Of a stretch of DNA of 64,000 bases, positions 1 to 8,106 are shown piece by piece (the stretch's first letter is position 1; every line of letters begins with the position of its first letter). The DNA is taken from the NCBI RefSeq assembly GCF_037023725.1, contig NZ_CP146077.1, positions 2,641,001-2,705,000 of the forward strand, written 5' to 3'. The position numbers were made by a program, and so were the translations under genes. Origin of the DNA: Pseudomonas bubulae (GTDB taxonomy: Bacteria > Pseudomonadota > Gammaproteobacteria > Pseudomonadales > Pseudomonadaceae). The notes beneath the pieces were generated by a model. It was not told the DNA's origin. It saw nothing but the letters and a program-made list of their open reading frames with translations, and did no database searches.

Positions 1-49
1 AGGCACGGTTTGAAGCGCCTTCCTATAAAAACTGCCTGAGGAAACTATC

Positions 50-1321
50 ATGAACGCCGCACACGACCTTCAGCAGCACCGCGCGCCATTGATCAACGGC
101 GAGCGCCTGTGGGCCTCGTTAATGGAACTGGCCCAGCTGGGTGCCACGGTAAAGGGCGGTGTATGCCGCCTGGCCCTGACCGACCTGGACCGCCAGGCCC
201 GGGATATTTTTGTACGCTGGTGTGAGGACGCCGGTTGCACCGTCAGCGTGGACGCCGTGGGCAATATCTTTGCCCGCCGCCCGGGGCGCAATCCGGATTT
301 GCCGCCGGTGATGACCGGCAGCCATATCGACACCCAGCCCACCGGCGGCAAGTTCGACGGCTGCTTTGGCGTACTGGCCGGGGTTGAAGTACTGCGCACC
401 CTCAACGACCTCAATATCGAGACTGACGCGCCGCTGGAAGTGGTGGTGTGGACCAATGAAGAAGGCTCACGCTTTGCGCCTTGCATGATGGGTTCCGGGG
501 TTTTTGCAGACAAGTTTACCCTTGAAGAAACCCTGGCCAAAACCGATGCCCAGGGCGTGACCGTGGGTGAGGCCCTGAATGCAATTGGCTATGCTGGCAG
601 CCGCCAGGTCAACGGCCACCCGGTGGGGGCCTACTTTGAAGCTCACATCGAACAGGGGCCGATTCTGGAGGACGAGCGCAAAACCATCGGCGTCGTACTT
701 GGCGCCCTGGGGCAGAAATGGTTCGACCTCAACCTGCGCGGTGTAGAAGCCCATGCCGGGCCTACGCCCATGCACCTGCGCAAGGATGCATTGGTCGGGG
801 CGGCGGCCGTGGTTGCCGCCGTCAACAAGGCAGCTCTTGGCCATCAACCCCACGCCTGCGGGACCGTGGGTTGCCTGCAAGCCTATCCGGGCTCGCGCAA
901 TGTCATCCCCGGTGAAGTACGCATGACCCTGGACTTCCGGCATTTGCTGCCCGAGCGGCTGGACTCGATGATCGAGCAAGTGCGTGGGGTGATTGAAGCC
1001 ACCTGCGAGGAGCATGGCCTGAGTTTCGAACTGACTCCCACAGCAGACTTTCCGCCGCTGTACTTCAACCCTGATTGCGTCAACGCCGTGCGGGATGCGG
1101 CCAATGAGTTGGGCTTGTCGAACATGGATATCGTCAGCGGGGCAGGGCACGACGCCATCTTCCTGGCCGAACTGGGTCCGGCAGGGATGATATTTGTGCC
1201 CTGTGAAGGCGGCATCAGCCACAACGAAATCGAAAACGCCGATCCCAAGGATCTGGCAGCGGGATGCGCGGTATTGCTTAAGGCAATGTTGGCGGCGTCG
1301 AAAACCGTAGGTAGTCGTTGA
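50..1321 (+). CDS. N-carbamoyl-amino-acid / beta-ureidopropionate amidase (M20 Zn hydrolase)
   Basis: Cytosolic amidase of the hydantoinase/carbamoylase branch of the M20 metallopeptidase fold, predicted to cleave N-carbamoyl amino acids or N-carbamoyl-beta-alanine to the amino acid, CO2 and ammonia, the last step of reductive pyrimidine or hydantoin breakdown. The 423 residues match family length. Metal-ligand segments are visible: GSHIDTQPTGGKFDG near residues 90-105, NEEGSRF near 135, EAHIEQGP near 200 and a late GAGHDA near 365. GAGGAAA lies 5 bases before the ATG. One reading frame stays open from base 3 and ends in a TGA overlapping this ATG (ATGA), so an upstream gene may be translationally coupled, but its identity cannot be read from 50 bases. 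Substrate preference is not visible. Confidence 0.88.
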   Translation: MNAAHDLQQHRAPLINGERLWASLMELAQLGATVKGGVCRLALTDLDRQARDIFVRWCEDAGCTVSVDAVGNIFARRPGRNPDLPPVMTGSHIDTQPTGGKFDGCFGVLAGVEVLRTLNDLNIETDAPLEVVVWTNEEGSRFAPCMMGSGVFADKFTLEETLAKTDAQGVTVGEALNAIGYAGSRQVNGHPVGAYFEAHIEQGPILEDERKTIGVVLGALGQKWFDLNLRGVEAHAGPTPMHLRKDALVGAAAVVAAVNKAALGHQPHACGTVGCLQAYPGSRNVIPGEVRMTLDFRHLLPERLDSMIEQVRGVIEATCEEHGLSFELTPTADFPPLYFNPDCVNAVRDAANELGLSNMDIVSGAGHDAIFLAELGPAGMIFVPCEGGISHNEIENADPKDLAAGCAVLLKAMLAASKTVGSR

Positions 1322-1402
1322 GAAGCGTAGCGAGGCTGCGATGGGTTGCACTGCAACCCTGGGCTTTGTCCAGAAGCGAAGGGCCTGCGGCAGCGGCTAC
1401 AG
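1318..1402. repeat. Degenerate copy of the 'gcgaggctgcg' palindromic repeat
   Basis: Contains CGTAGCGAGGCTGCG and, at the other end, GGCAGCGGCTACAG, the worn arms of the inverted repeat seen in better form at 23380, 38153 and 56662. It begins at the stop codon of the amidase. Confidence 0.4.
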
Positions 1403-1513
1403 GTTTTGTGGTGACTGATCCGGCCCCTATCAACTTGATTGCGCCTACCCGGGACGTAGTCAGTCAGCCGGGATCTATCTACAAGAGAAGAAATAAGACA
1501 GACGCCCCAACCC

Positions 1514-1598
1514 GTGGGAGCGGGCTTGCCCGCGATGCAAGTACTGCGTTCTGTCAGGCAAATCGCGGTGTTGCCATCGCGGGCAAGCCTGCTCCCAC
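1514..1598. repeat. REP-like inverted repeat (GTGGGAGCGGGCTTGCCCGCGAT family)
   Basis: The left arm GTGGGAGCGGGCTTGCC and the right arm GGGCAAGCCTGCTCCCAC are near-perfect reverse complements around a spacer of about 45 bases. It lies between the convergent ends of the amidase and the outer-membrane efflux gene, the usual place for Pseudomonas REP elements. Confidence 0.8.
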
Positions 1599-1612
1599 TG
1601 ATGCGCAGGGCG

Positions 1613-3025
1613 TCAGCCCTGCCAACCACCCCCCAACGCCGTCAATAACCCTACGCTGGCCTGTAACTGTCGGGTGTGCAATGCCTGCACCTGGCGCTGG
1701 GCCTGCAGGGCGGCAGTCTGTGCGGTGACTACGTCCAGGTAACTCACCGCGCCGGCTTCATAGCTGTGGGTGGCGATTGCCCGGGTGTGTTCGGCGGCGT
1801 TGGCTGCGGCCTGTTCATCGAGGCTTTCCTGTTGCAGGTCACGCAGCTGGGCGAGGTTGTCTTCAACTTCACGCACCGCGTGCAGCACCTGGCTACGGTA
1901 ATGGGCTGATGCTTCTGCAAATTCGGCCCTGGCCTGGCGTTCCTGGCCATCGAGCCTGCCGCCGTCAAAAATCGGCAGGTTGACCAACGGCCCCAACGCC
2001 CAGAACCTGTTACCGGCAGACAGCAAATTGCCGCTACCCTGGGTTTGCCCGCCAAGCAGGCCGGTCAGGCTGAAGTCCGGGTACCAGGCGGCCTTGGCTA
2101 CGCCGATCCCGGCATTGGCGGCGAAAACCCGGCGCTCGGCCGCGGCGATGTCGGCGCGCCGTTGCAGCAGGGTACTGGGCAGGGTGCGCGGTTGATCAGG
2201 CAGGTTTAGCGTTTGCGAGTTGGCCACCAGCTGAAAGTTGCTGGCAGGTTCGCCCACCAGTTCACCGATGGCGTGTTCGGTCAGGTTGCGTTGGGCGCGG
2301 ACGTCATCCAGCTGCGCCTCGGCTTCGGCCAGTTGGCTTTGGGCGCGGGTCAGGTCGAGTTCCGAGGCGATCTGCCCCTGATAGCGCGAGCGGGTCAGTT
2401 GCAGGGCCTGAGCGTAATCATCCAGCGAGCGGGTGAGGATTTGCTGCTGCGCATCCAGCCCGTCAAGTTGCACATACAGGCTGGCCAATTGGCGTTGCAG
2501 GCTCAAACGCGCGACGGCCAGGTCATCCGCCGAGGCCTGGGCTTGAGCATCGCCCGCCGCCACCTGATTGCGGATTTTGCCCCACAGGTCGAGGTCGAAA
2601 TTCAACGCAAACCCCGCCGTATTGCTGTTGTAGACCGATGGCTGAGTACTGCCGCGCAATGGACGGTTGTCCGATTGACGCTGGCGCAACGGCTGGCCAC
2701 TGGCGGTAATTTGTGGGAACAGCCCAGCGTGCAACTGGCTGGCATACGCCTGCGCCGCATCGAAGTGGGCCAGTGCCGCGGCCAGATCCGGATTGGCCTT
2801 GAGCAACTGCTGTTGCAGGCTGTTCAGGCGTTCATCCTGGTATACCCGCCACCACTGTGGTGAGAGCTGGTCGGCAGGTTGCGCGCTGTGCCACGGGCCG
2901 TCGCTGGTTTGCTCACGGTAGTGCTCGGGCAACTTGAGGTCGGGTGTCTTGTAGCCTGGTGCCAGTGAGCAACCCTGCAACGCCAGGGTCAGTAACAGGG
3001 CGCTGCGATTAAGCCTTGGCTGCAT
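1613..3025 (-). CDS. RND efflux outer-membrane factor (NodT/OprM-family lipoprotein)
   Basis: Outer-membrane channel of a tripartite efflux pump. The N-terminus has a signal peptide ending in a lipobox (LALQGC, Cys19), so it is a lipid-anchored TolC/OprM-type trimer subunit. Two internally repeated OEP domains follow, with the typical RRADIAAAERR segment near residues 285-295 and a C-terminal AQTAALQAQRQ helix. The length of 470 is normal. Its start lies 17 bases inside the 3' end of the adaptor gene, so translation is probably coupled. It is the last gene of the permease-adaptor-channel operon running leftward from 7386. The substrate cannot be told from sequence. Confidence 0.9.
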   Translation of the reverse strand: MQPRLNRSALLLTLALQGCSLAPGYKTPDLKLPEHYREQTSDGPWHSAQPADQLSPQWWRVYQDERLNSLQQQLLKANPDLAAALAHFDAAQAYASQLHAGLFPQITASGQPLRQRQSDNRPLRGSTQPSVYNSNTAGFALNFDLDLWGKIRNQVAAGDAQAQASADDLAVARLSLQRQLASLYVQLDGLDAQQQILTRSLDDYAQALQLTRSRYQGQIASELDLTRAQSQLAEAEAQLDDVRAQRNLTEHAIGELVGEPASNFQLVANSQTLNLPDQPRTLPSTLLQRRADIAAAERRVFAANAGIGVAKAAWYPDFSLTGLLGGQTQGSGNLLSAGNRFWALGPLVNLPIFDGGRLDGQERQARAEFAEASAHYRSQVLHAVREVEDNLAQLRDLQQESLDEQAAANAAEHTRAIATHSYEAGAVSYLDVVTAQTAALQAQRQVQALHTRQLQASVGLLTALGGGWQG

Positions 3026-4175
3026 GGGGGGCTCCTGCGTCGGCCAGCTTGACCGAGTCGCCTTCGCGCAAGGCGTCGGGCGGATTGTCGATGACGGTGT
3101 CGGTGGCCGTAAGGCCTTGATCGATCACCAGTCGTTCGCCCAGATCAAGGCCGATATGGATCGTTTGCAAATGCACATGCCGGGCCTTGTCGAGCACTGC
3201 CACCTGTGTGCCCTGGGCACGGAAAATCAGGGCGCTGGCCGGGATACTGACGCCATGGGTATCGGCCGGAATCGACAGCAGCGCCTCGGCATAGTCACCG
3301 GGCATCAGCGCGTCACCAGGGTTGAGGGCGACGAACTGGGCCATCAGGGTGCCGGAGCGCTGGTCAATTGCTGTCGAGTTACCGATCAGTTTTGCGTTGA
3401 ACATTTGCCCTGGATGTTCCGGCACACTGAGTTGTACCTGCATGCCGGGGCGGATCACGCTGGCGTAGTTCTGTGGCACTGGCACATACAGGCGCAGCTG
3501 GTGCGTGTCGGCAAGATCGAACAGCTCGGTATCGCTGTCGGTGTCGGCCTTGATCAACTGGCCGATATCGGTATTGCGCGCGGTGATGGTGCCTGCAAAA
3601 GGTGCGCGAATGGTCTTGTAGGCTTCCAGCGTCGACAGTCGTGCGTAATCCGCCTCAGCGGCTTGGGCATTGGCCTTGGCGGCGGCAGCATTGGATAGCT
3701 TTTCGTCAGCCTCCTGGCGCGACACCGAATGGCTTGCCAGCAGATTTTGCCAGCGTGTGGCCGTAGTGGCCGCGAGCCGGGCGTTGGCTTGCTCCTGGAG
3801 CATATGGGCGCGGGTCTGCGCCAGTTGCTGATCCAGATCCGGACTGTCGATAACCGCCAGGACCTGCCCGGCCTTGACCTTGCTGCCAATGTCGGTTTGC
3901 CAGCTTTGCAGGTAGCCGTTGACCCGGGCATGGATCGGCGCCTTGCTCCAGGCCTCCAGATGCGCGGGCAGGCGCAGGGTATCGCCATGGGCGTTCTGCA
4001 GGGGCTGGAATACGTTGACAATCGGCAGTGCGGCCGCTTCGGTCCATTGGCTCACCGCGTGCTCATGGCGACTGCGGGCGGCCAGCCCATTGGCGACCAG
4101 CAAGGCGGCCAGGGTCAGGCCACCGATGCCCAGGTATATCAAGCGCTTGCGCGAGGGTTTTTGATCAGACGACAT
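3009..4175 (-). CDS. RND efflux periplasmic adaptor (membrane fusion protein)
   Basis: Periplasmic adaptor that bridges the inner-membrane pump and the outer-membrane channel. One N-terminal membrane segment (about residues 12-32) is followed by a split biotinyl-lipoyl-like domain (IHARVNGYLQSW and FAGTITARNTDIG halves), an alpha-helical hairpin between them, a beta-barrel (VQLSVPEHPGQMF) and a membrane-proximal domain. The ATG at 4175 is chosen because the homologous N-terminus starts MSSDQKPSRKRL; a longer frame upstream runs into the permease tail with no support. The start overlaps the permease gene by 11 bases and the end overlaps the channel gene by 17, giving a tight three-gene operon. 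At 388 residues its length is typical. Confidence 0.9.
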   Translation of the reverse strand: MSSDQKPSRKRLIYLGIGGLTLAALLVANGLAARSRHEHAVSQWTEAAALPIVNVFQPLQNAHGDTLRLPAHLEAWSKAPIHARVNGYLQSWQTDIGSKVKAGQVLAVIDSPDLDQQLAQTRAHMLQEQANARLAATTATRWQNLLASHSVSRQEADEKLSNAAAAKANAQAAEADYARLSTLEAYKTIRAPFAGTITARNTDIGQLIKADTDSDTELFDLADTHQLRLYVPVPQNYASVIRPGMQVQLSVPEHPGQMFNAKLIGNSTAIDQRSGTLMAQFVALNPGDALMPGDYAEALLSIPADTHGVSIPASALIFRAQGTQVAVLDKARHVHLQTIHIGLDLGERLVIDQGLTATDTVIDNPPDALREGDSVKLADAGAPHAAKA

Positions 4176-7100
4176 GGGAAGTTTCTCCAGCAGCAGCTCG
4201 ATTTTTTTCACGGCCGTGCACCAGGCTAAAGACCACGGGCACGAACAGCAGGGTGGCAACGGTGGCTAGCATCAGACCGCCAATAACGGCGCGTCCCAGG
4301 GGGGCGTTCTGTTCTTCTGACAAGGCCAGCGGGAGCATGCCGATCATCATCGCCAGTGCGGTCATGCACACGGGTCTGAAACGTGTATAGCCCGCTTCCA
4401 TTGCTGCCTTGAGAGCGTCGCCATGTTCGGCCAGGCGTTCGCGGCAGAAGCTCACCACCAGGATCGAGTTGGCGGTAGCCACCCCCATGCACAAAATAGC
4501 TCCGGTCAAGGCGGGCACCGACAGCGAGGTACCACTGAGAAAAAGCATCCACACAATCCCGGCCAGGGCCGCGGGCAGGGCAGTGATGATCACAAAAGGA
4601 TCGAGCCACGACTGGAAGTTGACCACGATCAGCAAGTAGATCAGCACCACCGCGCCGAGCAGGCCGAAGCTCAGGCCGCTGAAGGCTTCATGCAGGGCAT
4701 CGATCTGGCCGTGAAGGCTGATGATTGCGCCTTTGGGCCGCAGGTTGGCAGCGCCATCAATTACTTTTTGCACATCGGCCGCCACCGAGCCCAGATCGCG
4801 ACCCTGAATATTGGCGTAGAGGTCCAGCGTCGGCTGAATGTTGTAGTGAGTGACCACGGCCGGGCTTTGCACACGGCTGATAGTCGCCAGCCCGCCCAGG
4901 ATTTGTGACTGGCCGTTACTGCCGGTCACGGGCAGGGCTTCGAGGGCCGGCAGGCTGTCCAGACGATACTGCGGCGTTGCGGCTACCACACCATAAGACA
5001 CACCGTTCTGCGGGTTGAGCCAGAAGGTCGGTGCCACCTGGGAGCTGCCCGCCAGGGAGGCCACCATGCTGTTGGTCACATCCCGTTCGGTAATCCCCAG
5101 GCCATTGGCGCGCAGGCGGTCCACCTTGACCTGCAGCGACGGGTAACCCACCGACTGCTGAATACGCAGGTCGGCAATTCCCGGTACATGTTGCAGGCGA
5201 CGTTGCAGCTCCAGGGCATAGGCGCGGTTGGCCTCGTCGTCACGCCCGGATATTTTCACGTCCAAAGGCGCCGGTGCTCCGAAATTGAGGATCTGGGTGC
5301 TGATATCTGCAGGCATAAAGGCGAGCTGGCTGCCGGGGAAACTCTCCGGCAAGGCTTCTCGCAAGCGTTTTACATAGTCAGCCGTCGGGCTGTGGCCTTC
5401 TTTTAGAGTCACCTGAATATCGCCGTCCTGCGGGCCGATAGTGCCACTGCTGCTGTAGGCCATATCGATGCCGCTAAGCGGAATGCCGATATTGTCGATC
5501 ACTGTGTCCAGTTGCTCGGCCGGGATGATTTCTCGAATCCGTGACTCGATGCGATCGAAGTCCGCAGCGCTTTCTTCGATGCGCGTGCCCAGCGGCAAGC
5601 GCACATGCAAGGCCAGGGCACCGGCATCGGTGGCCGGGAAAAAGTCCTGGCCCAGGCTTGGCAGCAAGGCAAAGGAGGCCAGTACACAGGCCATAAAACC
5701 CAGCAGAAAGCGTTTGCGATTGGCCAGGGCCAGTTCCAGTACGGCGTAGTAAGCGTCCCGTACTGCCGAAAAACGGCGCTCGAATCCCGCCTGAAAGCTC
5801 AGCAGTGCACGCACTGGTGCCGAGTGCTGGCGGGTGTGCTGATCGCCCTCGTGATGGTTGATGTAGCCGTCTTCCGGGTGATGCCCTGAACCTTGTTCCG
5901 GCACATGTGGCTTAAGCAGAAACATCGCTAGGGTCGGCACCAGAGTGCGCGACAGAATAAAGGAACTGCCCATGGCGAAAATCACCGACAGCGCCATCGG
6001 CCGGAACAGATAGCCAGCAATGCCCTGCAACATGAACATCGGCACAAACACGATGCAAATACACAGCAGCGACACGAACGCCGGGCCGACAATCTGCTTG
6101 GCGCCGTCCAGGATCGCATCGCGCACCGACTTGCCTTGCTCGAGGTGCCAGTTAATGTTCTCGATGGTTACTGTGGCATCGTCCACCAGAATCCCCACCG
6201 CCAGCGCCAGCCCGCCAAGGGTCATGACGTTGAGGGTTTGCCCGCTCAGGGCCAGCAGGGCGATGGCCGACAGCACGGCCAGGGGGATCGACACGGCAAT
6301 GATCAGGGTTGAACGCCAGCTGCCGAGGAACAGCAGAATCATCGCGCTGGTCAGCAGGGCGGCAATGATGCCTTCCTGAGCCACGCTGCCCACCGATTGC
6401 TTGACGAACACCGAAGCGTCGCCCAGCAACGAGGTTTTCAGCGACGGTGGCAGGGTTTCGTTGATACGCGGCAGCATTGCGCGAATGCCGTCGACGATCG
6501 ACAGGGTGGAGATATTGCCGTTTTTCAGCGCCGGCATCAGCACCGCACGATGGCCGTCGACGCGCACGATATTGGTTTGCGGCGGCGAGCCGTCACGTAC
6601 GTGGGCCACTTGGCCGATGGTGATCAGCGCGCCGTTGACGGTCTTGATCGGCAGGTCATTGAGTTCGTCGATGGCCTTGGGGCTGTTGTTGAGCAACACC
6701 GTGTATTCATAGGTGCCAAGCTTGGCGGTGCCCACCGGGATGATCTGGTTTTGCGCCGCCAGGGCATTGCCCACATCCTGTGCGGACAGGCCTTTGGCAG
6801 CCAGTGCCTGGGGGTCAAGGTCGAGGGTGATCTGGCGTTGCTTGCCGCCCATCGGGGTGGGCATGGCCAGGCCCGGCAGGGCGCTCAGGGGCAGACGGAT
6901 ATTGTTCTGCACCAGGTCGCGGATTTTGGCTTCCGAAAGTGTCGGGCTGGAGAACGCCAGTTGCAGGATCGGCACCGTGGACGCGCTGTAATTAAGGATT
7001 AGCGGCGGGGTAATCCCCGGCGGCATCTGCTTGAGCACGGTCTGTGACACGGCGGTCACTTGCGCGTTGGCGGTGCGAATATCGACGCCGGGCTGGAAGA

Positions 7101-7386
7101 AAATTTTCACGATGCCCATGCCGGGCAATGACTGCGACTCGATATGTTCGATGTCGTTGACCGTGGTACTCAGCGAGCGTTCGTAGGTGTAGATCACCCG
7201 GCCGGCCATGTCGGCAGGTGCCAGGCCGGTGTATTGCCAGACCACGGCGACTACCGGAATGCCAATATCAGGAAATACATCAGTAGGGGTCCGCACAGCG
7301 GCAAGTGGCCCGATGATGCAGATGAAAATCGCCAGCACGATAAACGTGTACGGCTTGTGCAGTGCGGTCTTTACCAGCCCGAGCAT
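4165..7386 (-). CDS. RND efflux pump inner-membrane permease
   Basis: Proton-driven RND pump with the usual 12-helix layout and two large periplasmic loops; about 1073 residues. The TM4 aspartate pair needed for proton transfer is visible in GILVDDATVTIEN. The chosen ATG at 7386 (MLGLVKTALHKPYTF) has GGAGG 9-10 bases before it; the 15 extra residues of the longer frame are not pump-like. The sequence is of the broad group that includes proteins near CzcA/AcrB but carries a PTDVFPDIGIPVVAVVW start typical of uncharacterised Pseudomonas pumps. A histidine-rich stretch sits in the central cytoplasmic loop (about residues 492-519). First gene of the operon; no regulator gene is adjacent. Substrate class (drug, solvent or metal) is open. 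Confidence 0.92.
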   Translation of the reverse strand: MLGLVKTALHKPYTFIVLAIFICIIGPLAAVRTPTDVFPDIGIPVVAVVWQYTGLAPADMAGRVIYTYERSLSTTVNDIEHIESQSLPGMGIVKIFFQPGVDIRTANAQVTAVSQTVLKQMPPGITPPLILNYSASTVPILQLAFSSPTLSEAKIRDLVQNNIRLPLSALPGLAMPTPMGGKQRQITLDLDPQALAAKGLSAQDVGNALAAQNQIIPVGTAKLGTYEYTVLLNNSPKAIDELNDLPIKTVNGALITIGQVAHVRDGSPPQTNIVRVDGHRAVLMPALKNGNISTLSIVDGIRAMLPRINETLPPSLKTSLLGDASVFVKQSVGSVAQEGIIAALLTSAMILLFLGSWRSTLIIAVSIPLAVLSAIALLALSGQTLNVMTLGGLALAVGILVDDATVTIENINWHLEQGKSVRDAILDGAKQIVGPAFVSLLCICIVFVPMFMLQGIAGYLFRPMALSVIFAMGSSFILSRTLVPTLAMFLLKPHVPEQGSGHHPEDGYINHHEGDQHTRQHSAPVRALLSFQAGFERRFSAVRDAYYAVLELALANRKRFLLGFMACVLASFALLPSLGQDFFPATDAGALALHVRLPLGTRIEESAADFDRIESRIREIIPAEQLDTVIDNIGIPLSGIDMAYSSSGTIGPQDGDIQVTLKEGHSPTADYVKRLREALPESFPGSQLAFMPADISTQILNFGAPAPLDVKISGRDDEANRAYALELQRRLQHVPGIADLRIQQSVGYPSLQVKVDRLRANGLGITERDVTNSMVASLAGSSQVAPTFWLNPQNGVSYGVVAATPQYRLDSLPALEALPVTGSNGQSQILGGLATISRVQSPAVVTHYNIQPTLDLYANIQGRDLGSVAADVQKVIDGAANLRPKGAIISLHGQIDALHEAFSGLSFGLLGAVVLIYLLIVVNFQSWLDPFVIITALPAALAGIVWMLFLSGTSLSVPALTGAILCMGVATANSILVVSFCRERLAEHGDALKAAMEAGYTRFRPVCMTALAMMIGMLPLALSEEQNAPLGRAVIGGLMLATVATLLFVPVVFSLVHGREKNRAAAGETSHVV

Positions 7387-7509
7387 GCCAGAACCTCCGA
7401 GGAGTGGAATTGCAAACCTCGGCAGTCTCACCGCTCAAACCTAACGTTCAGCTTTCAGCAACGTGAAGGATCCTTTAGGAAAGGGCTGAAATTCCCTTCA
7501 TTTTCATTC

Positions 7510-7550
7510 ATTTGGCGCAAGGCGCGAGGCGCCGCAAGCTTGCGGCCTAC
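7510..7550. repeat. Palindromic element between divergent genes
   Basis: A perfect 16-base palindrome GCCGCAAGCTTGCGGC at 7531-7546 is preceded by GGCGC and GCGCC arms at 7524-7535. It lies in the divergent promoter region between the RND operon and the small lipoprotein gene and may be a REP fragment rather than an operator. Confidence 0.35.
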
Positions 7551-7575
7551 TCTATTGTTTCGAGGCCCGACTGCG

Positions 7576-7986
7576 ATGAACCTTAAACCGCTTCTGCTGA
7601 TTCCGTCCCTGAGCCTGGTGCTGTTGCTGTCGGCTTGTGCAGGGCCCATGCCCAAGCAGGACCCGGGCGAAGCCTGGATCGGACTGAAAGAAGAGGGCAA
7701 CAGTGACCTGATGGCCGAACGTGTAGACGGCAAAAGCATCAACGATGGCCGCTATTTTGAAGTCACGCCTGGTGCCCACCGGCTGGACGTGACCCTGTAT
7801 GAAGGTGCCACGGGTGATGAAAACCAGGTGGATTGCCAGGGCAAGGTCAACTACAGCGGGTTTAAAGCGGGTGAGCATTACGAATTGATCGAATCGAGCC
7901 TGGGGCCTGAAGTGAGTGCACGCCTGGTGGATGGCCACGGCAAGGAAGTGGCCCACACGGCGGACTTCACCTGTATGCCGGGGTGA
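7576..7986 (+). CDS. Small predicted lipoprotein, unknown function
   Basis: A 136-residue protein with a hydrophobic signal peptide and a clear lipobox, LLLSAC with Cys21, so it is probably lipid-anchored after export. The mature part is soluble and polar, contains two further cysteines (DCQGKV near residue 88 and FTCMPG at the end) that could form a disulfide, and has no domain I can name. The ATG at 7576 is supported by GAGG 11-12 bases upstream and by the signal peptide beginning exactly there; the longer upstream frame is not signal-like. Monocistronic, divergent from the RND operon. I do not recognise the family. Confidence 0.75.
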   Translation: MNLKPLLLIPSLSLVLLLSACAGPMPKQDPGEAWIGLKEEGNSDLMAERVDGKSINDGRYFEVTPGAHRLDVTLYEGATGDENQVDCQGKVNYSGFKAGEHYELIESSLGPEVSARLVDGHGKEVAHTADFTCMPG

Positions 7987-7995
7987 GATTGCGAT

Positions 7996-8070
7996 CCCTG
8001 TAGATACGCTGTTGCCGGTCAACCCTCCCTGTGGAAGCGAGCCTGCTCGCTCCCACAGTTGAAATGTCCT
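7996..8070. repeat. Short, internally deleted REP-like element with flanks
   Basis: TGTGGAAGCGAGCCTGCTCGCTCCCACAG at 8030-8058 is a compact version of the GTGGGAGCGAGC repeat. Its left flank (CTGTAGATACGCTGTTGCC) and right flank (CCCACAGTTGAAATGTCCTT) match the flanks of the longer copy at 57281-57390, so the repeated unit is longer than the hairpin. Confidence 0.6.
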
Positions 8071-8106
8071 TCAGACTTTGTAGCCACTACCGAAGGAACG
8101 AGGGCA

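Noticed and set aside
1..49. Tail of an upstream gene
   Set aside because: Three frames could end here (stops at 11-13, 37-39 and 51-53) and none of the short tails can be identified, so no partial CDS is called.
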